DNA of 45,457 nucleotides from Trueperaceae bacterium. GTDB taxonomy: Bacteria; Deinococcota; Deinococci; Deinococcales; Trueperaceae. Location of the stretch: contig JACFNR010000001.1 of the NCBI GenBank assembly GCA_019454765.1, positions 1 to 45,457 on the forward strand, read 5' to 3'. Positions 42,400 through 45,457 of the stretch are shown in pieces. Positions within the stretch are counted from its first letter, which is position 1. Each line of letters opens with the position of its first letter. The notes under the pieces were generated by a model, which was not told the DNA's origin, did no database searches, and saw nothing but the letters and a program-made list of their open reading frames with translations. Position numbers and translations under genes: made by a program.

Positions 42400-43176
42400 T
42401 CAGCGACCCTCGAAGCGCGGCGCGCGCTTCTCCCTGAAGGCCGTCACCCCCTCGCGCGCGTCACCGGAGGCAGCGGCCTCCGACTGCGCGCGCGCTTCCA
42501 ACGCGAGCTGCGCCTCGAGGTCGTTCGCGGCCGCGGCCCGCAACTCCTCCTTCACCAGGGCGTAGGCTCGGGTCGGCCCACGCGCGATGGTCACGAGCTC
42601 CGCCATCACCTCGAGGTCGAAGCTCTCGTGCGAGATGACACGCTCCACGAGGCCGATGCGCAGGGCCTCGGCGGCGTCGACCCGGCGGTTGCCGAGCGCC
42701 AGCTCGTAGGCCCGGCCGGGCCCCACCAGGCGCGGCAGGAAGTAGCTCGCGCCGGCGTCGAGCGCGAGACCGATGCCCGTGAAGCCGAGCGCGAACGTGG
42801 CGGTGGCGGACGCGATCCTCAAGTCGCACGCGAGCGCCAGGCTGAGACCCGCGCCGGCCGCGACGCCGTTGACGCCGGCCACCACGGGCTTGGGGAGGGC
42901 CGCGATGGCCCGCACCACCGGGTGGTAGCTCTCCTCGAGCACCCGGCCGATGTCGGCGTCGAGTGGGGTGGCGCCAAGGTCGGCGCCCGCGCAGAAGCCG
43001 CGCCCGTTGCCGGTGATGAGGACCGCCCTGACGGTGTCCGCGGCGGCCTCGCCGGTCAGGACCTGGGCCAGCTCGCCCAGGAGGGTGCGGTCGAGGGCGT
43101 TGAGGACGTCGGGGCGGTTCAGGCCCACGCGCAGCGCGCCGCCCTGCTCCTCTAGGGTCACGGATTGGTAGCTCAT
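42400..43176 (-). CDS. Enoyl-CoA hydratase/isomerase family protein
   Basis: A 258-aa crotonase-fold enzyme. The oxyanion-hole segments are GNGRGFCAGADLG and VAGVNGVAAGAGLSLALACD. FALGFTGIGLALDAGASYFLPRLVG resembles the PaaG branch (phenylacetate ring 1,2-epoxyphenylacetyl-CoA isomerase); true hydratases have two Glu in these loops, which are not obvious here. AAGGAG is 6 nt before the ATG, and TAGGCT at 43201-43206 on the minus strand may be its -10. It forms a unit with the amidohydrolase, perhaps degradative. Confidence 0.87.
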   Translation of the reverse strand: MSYQSVTLEEQGGALRVGLNRPDVLNALDRTLLGELAQVLTGEAAADTVRAVLITGNGRGFCAGADLGATPLDADIGRVLEESYHPVVRAIAALPKPVVAGVNGVAAGAGLSLALACDLRIASATATFALGFTGIGLALDAGASYFLPRLVGPGRAYELALGNRRVDAAEALRIGLVERVISHESFDLEVMAELVTIARGPTRAYALVKEELRAAAANDLEAQLALEARAQSEAAASGDAREGVTAFREKRAPRFEGR

Positions 43177-43224
43177 GTCGGGCTCCTTGGGGTTGCTGAC
43201 AGCCTAGCAGGCGGCGGGGAGCCG

Positions 43225-43563
43225 TCAGGGTGCCAGACCGCCGCTCGCGAGGGCAACGATCACGTCGAAGTCGTCCGGCCGTTCGGCGTCGTCGAGCGCG
43301 GCGCGGTTGCGGACGAGCGCGCCGCAGCTCCGGCAGCGGTGGACGACCACCCACCCCTTCTTGGCGTTGTGTTCGACCGCGACGGGTTCGAGCACGCCGC
43401 GGCACGGGTTGGCGCGGTCACCGGGGTTGACGTCGACGTGGAGGGAGTGGAGGCAGTAGGGGCAGTGGTTGCGGTAGCCCCCGCCCTGGAGCGGCGGCAC
43501 GGTGGCGCCGCACTCCACGCACGTGAACGGCTGGTTGGCCCCGCGACCCGTGAAGCGCTTCAC
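43225..43563 (-). CDS. RNHCP-domain zinc-ribbon protein
   Basis: A 112-aa protein of the RNHCP family, named from the RNHCPYCLHSLHVD motif seen here. Three CxxC-type pairs (CVEC, CPYC, CRSC) suggest zinc binding. Its function is unknown. GTG 43563 (VKRFTGRG) is the family-like start, 6 nt after a TATGCT box at 43570-43575 on the minus strand. The frame extends further upstream without similarity. It is divergent from the ABC-F gene. Confidence 0.8.
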   Translation of the reverse strand: MKRFTGRGANQPFTCVECGATVPPLQGGGYRNHCPYCLHSLHVDVNPGDRANPCRGVLEPVAVEHNAKKGWVVVHRCRSCGALVRNRAALDDAERPDDFDVIVALASGGLAP

Positions 43564-43569
43564 GTGACG

Positions 43570-43627
43570 AGCATAGCCAAAGCGCCGTGGCGCCCCGTCG
43601 CCCACGGAGCACGGCCGCGGCTAAGAT
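43570..43627. promoter_or_regulatory. Divergent leaderless -10 boxes (RNHCP / ABC-F)
   Basis: TATGCT on the minus strand (43570-43575) lies 6 nt before the RNHCP GTG. TAAGAT on the plus strand (43622-43627) lies 6 nt before the GTG of a 14-codon frame. No Shine-Dalgarno precedes either. Confidence 0.55.
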
Positions 43628-43633
43628 GGGCGC

Positions 43634-43678
43634 GTGACCGCCCCCAGCCGCGCCGCCGGGAACCGGCGCAGGCGCTGA
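43634..43678 (+). CDS. Possible 14-codon leader peptide of the ABC-F gene
   Basis: A GTG placed 6 nt after TAAGAT opens a 14-codon frame ending in Arg-Arg-Arg-Arg and a TGA at 43676-43678. The ABC-F GTG follows two bases later. A small hairpin (43654-43659 with 43663-43668) lies within the frame. ABC-F antibiotic-resistance genes are often controlled by leader peptides, so an attenuation or reinitiation role is plausible. The peptide itself is too short to confirm. Confidence 0.35.
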   Translation: MTAPSRAAGNRRRR

Positions 43679-43680
43679 CC

Positions 43681-45457
43681 GTGGAGTTGTTGCGCGCCGG
43701 CGCCGTCGCGGTGGGCGCGGCGGGAGCGGAGTTGGTGGCCGGCCTCGACCTCCGGTTGGCGACCGGCGACCGCCTGGGGCTCGTCGGGCCGAACGGCAGC
43801 GGCAAGAGCACGCTGCTCCGCGTGCTGGCGGGGGTGGCGGCCCCGCTCGACGGGCGAGTGGCGCGCCCGCCTGGCGTTCGCGTCGGGCTGTTGCCGCAGT
43901 CCGTGGCGGCGCTGCCCGGCCGCACGGTGACCGAGGTCCTCCGAGCGGCCACGCTACGGGCCCGCGAGCTCGAGGCGCGCCTGCGGGAGTCGGAGACGCG
44001 CCTCGCCTTTGGCGGCACCGCCGACGACGCGGTGGAGCACGCCGCGCTCGCCGCCGAGTTCGACCGGGCGGGGGGCTACGGCGCGGAGGCGGCGGCGCGG
44101 GAGGTGGCGGCCGCCCTCGGCTTCCGCGCCGGCGGGCGCGACCTCACGTGCGCGGAGCTGTCTCCCGGTGAGCGGCGCCGCCTGCAGTTGGCCGTGACCC
44201 TGGCCGCGGCACCCGACGTCCTGCTGCTGGACGAGCCCACCAATCACCTCGACCTGACGGCGCGCGAGTGGCTGACGCGCCGCCTCGGAGCGTACGCGGG
44301 CGCCGTCGTCGTGGTCAGTCACGACCGCGCCCTCCTCGACGCGGCCACGACCCGCACGCTCTTCCTGGCCGAGGGACGCGCCTGGCACGAGCCCGGCCCC
44401 TACTCCCTGGCGCGCCGCCGCCGCGACGCGGCCGTCGGCGCCGGGCACAAGCGCGCCCGCGAACTGGAACGGGACGCGCGGCGCCTCGAGCGGATGGCGG
44501 TGGAGCTCGCCGCCTTCGGTCGCAAGGCCGCGGCCCGCCGCCGCCGCGCCGAGCGCGACGGCCGGGCGCTGCGCGTCGAGGCGCGGGTCGCGGCGCCCGC
44601 TGAGCGCGTCGCCCCGCCGCAGCTCGCGCCTCGCCAGGCGCCATCCACCCGCCTGCGGGCGGCGGGCGGCGAGACGCTCGTGACCGTCCGTCACCTGGCG
44701 GCGGAGGGCCTCCTGAGCGACGTCGGACTCGAGCTGCGCCGCGGCGAGCGCGTGGTTCTCGTGGGCCCGAACGGGAGCGGCAAGAGCACCGTCCTGAGGG
44801 CAGTGGCCGGAGACCTGACGGGCCTCGGCCCGCGCGCCGAGCTCGACTACCTTCCGGGCGTCAAGTTGCGCGTGGTGGATCAGCTCGACAGGGGACTGAC
44901 CCCGGGCGTGCCGCTGCTCGAGCAGGTGGCGGCGGCGGTGGGCGAGGCGGCGGGGCGGCGCCTGCTCGCGGACGCCGGAGTGCCGGCGCGCACCTGGGAG
45001 CTGACTCCCGAGCAGGTCTCGGGTGGCGAGAGGATCCGGGCGGGACTCGCCCTGGCGTTCGCCCACCCCGCCGACCTCTGGCTGCTGGACGAGCCTACGA
45101 ACGACCTCGACCTGGCGGCGGTCGAGGCCCTGGAGACGCAGCTGACGGCGATGCTGGCCGGCGGCTCGGCCGCCCTGCTGCTGGTCACCCACGACCGGCG
45201 CTTGGCCGAGAGGGTGGCGGACGAGGCGTGGTCGGTGGTCGACGGTAGCCTGCTCCGATACCGGGACGTGGGCGCCTACCTGCGAGGGGAGCACGAGCCG
45301 GACGCCCCCGTTCCTCCCGCCGTGGCCACGACGACCGTCGCCACGACGGCCGTCGCCTGGGCCGACCCGCCGGGCGTGGCGGAGACCCATCCGCCGGCCG
45401 CGGCGGCGGCCGTGGCGCGGCGACCCCGGCCGGGCTGGTCGGACCCGGCGCTCCTGG
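43681..45457 (+). CDS. ABC-F family ATPase (3' end outside window)
   Basis: A soluble tandem ATPase that acts on ribosomes; at least 592 codons, truncated by the window. Domain 1: Walker A GPNGSGKST (about residues 36-44), signature LSPGERRRLQLA, Walker B LLLDEPTNHLDL. A linker rich in Arg and Ala (about 245-330) follows. Domain 2: GPNGSGKST, signature VSGGERIRAGLALA, Walker B LWLLDEPTNDLDL. A C-terminal tail then starts (HEPDAPVPPAV). Both Walker B Glu are kept. Housekeeping (Uup/EttA-type) and resistance types cannot be told apart. GTG 43681 has no strong Shine-Dalgarno. Confidence 0.9.
   Translation, partial: MELLRAGAVAVGAAGAELVAGLDLRLATGDRLGLVGPNGSGKSTLLRVLAGVAAPLDGRVARPPGVRVGLLPQSVAALPGRTVTEVLRAATLRARELEARLRESETRLAFGGTADDAVEHAALAAEFDRAGGYGAEAAAREVAAALGFRAGGRDLTCAELSPGERRRLQLAVTLAAAPDVLLLDEPTNHLDLTAREWLTRRLGAYAGAVVVVSHDRALLDAATTRTLFLAEGRAWHEPGPYSLARRRRDAAVGAGHKRARELERDARRLERMAVELAAFGRKAAARRRRAERDGRALRVEARVAAPAERVAPPQLAPRQAPSTRLRAAGGETLVTVRHLAAEGLLSDVGLELRRGERVVLVGPNGSGKSTVLRAVAGDLTGLGPRAELDYLPGVKLRVVDQLDRGLTPGVPLLEQVAAAVGEAAGRRLLADAGVPARTWELTPEQVSGGERIRAGLALAFAHPADLWLLDEPTNDLDLAAVEALETQLTAMLAGGSAALLLVTHDRRLAERVADEAWSVVDGSLLRYRDVGAYLRGEHEPDAPVPPAVATTTVATTAVAWADPPGVAETHPPAAAAAVARRPRPGWSDPALL

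Noticed and set aside
41230-43155. 641-codon plus-strand open frame opposite the amidohydrolase and enoyl-CoA hydratase genes
   Set aside because: Composition is that of a GC-rich shadow; the minus-strand genes carry all the family motifs.

Overview
This is a gene-dense, very GC-rich bacterial chromosome segment (GC near 70% judged by eye). It carries almost only housekeeping genes. I see no insertion sequence, prophage, CRISPR array or rRNA operon. The best guess is the Deinococcota, perhaps a Truepera-like lineage. Reasons: clpC-radA-PIN/TRAM gene order, an M29 aminopeptidase of the Thermus type, a ClpC without the UVR linker, many GTG starts, and many transcription units with a TANNNT -10 box only 5-10 nt before the start codon (leaderless style). 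The two-subunit glycyl-tRNA synthetase is a point against Thermus and Deinococcus themselves, so the assignment is an inference.

Layout. 91-3525 (+): dnaX, ybaB, recR. dnaX ends at an A AAA AAA heptamer followed by a stop and a strong stem-loop, and a 256-codon open frame continues in -1. This predicts gamma (543 aa) and tau (about 799 aa) from one gene. 3536-8278 (+): topA behind a near-consensus promoter, a cupin-like gene, recO, plsY. 8238-10047 (-): an HD-domain gene and folC. 10130-11308 (+): a polytopic membrane protein. 11305-17573 (-): rluB-type pseudouridine synthase, hpt, M23 peptidase, secreted GH13 amylase, trpS, and an alkaline-phosphatase-superfamily metalloenzyme. 17612-19371 (+): hotdog thioesterase, M29 aminopeptidase, tRNA-Leu(CAG). 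19521-22551 (-): glyQ, glyS. 22815-27638 (+): clpC, radA, PIN/TRAM protein, tRNA-Ala(TGC).

27639-36440 (+): a complete alternative complex III operon (actA-F) that oxidises quinol and reduces a cytochrome c. It ends with a membrane-anchored monohaem cytochrome c and a strong terminator; no oxidase genes follow. A 34-codon open frame behind an unusually strong Shine-Dalgarno sequence precedes actA and overlaps its start. 36469-40012 (-): gyrB, proA. 40065-40805 (+): an atypical SDR. 40825-43563 (-): enoyl-CoA hydratase, YtcJ-like amidohydrolase, and an RNHCP zinc-ribbon protein. 43634-end (+): a 14-codon leader frame and an ABC-F ATPase that runs off the window.

The most interesting signals are the dnaX recoding site, the recurrent leaderless promoters, the two short leader frames (before actA and before the ABC-F gene), and the degenerate SDR. 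No wholly new multi-gene system is evident.
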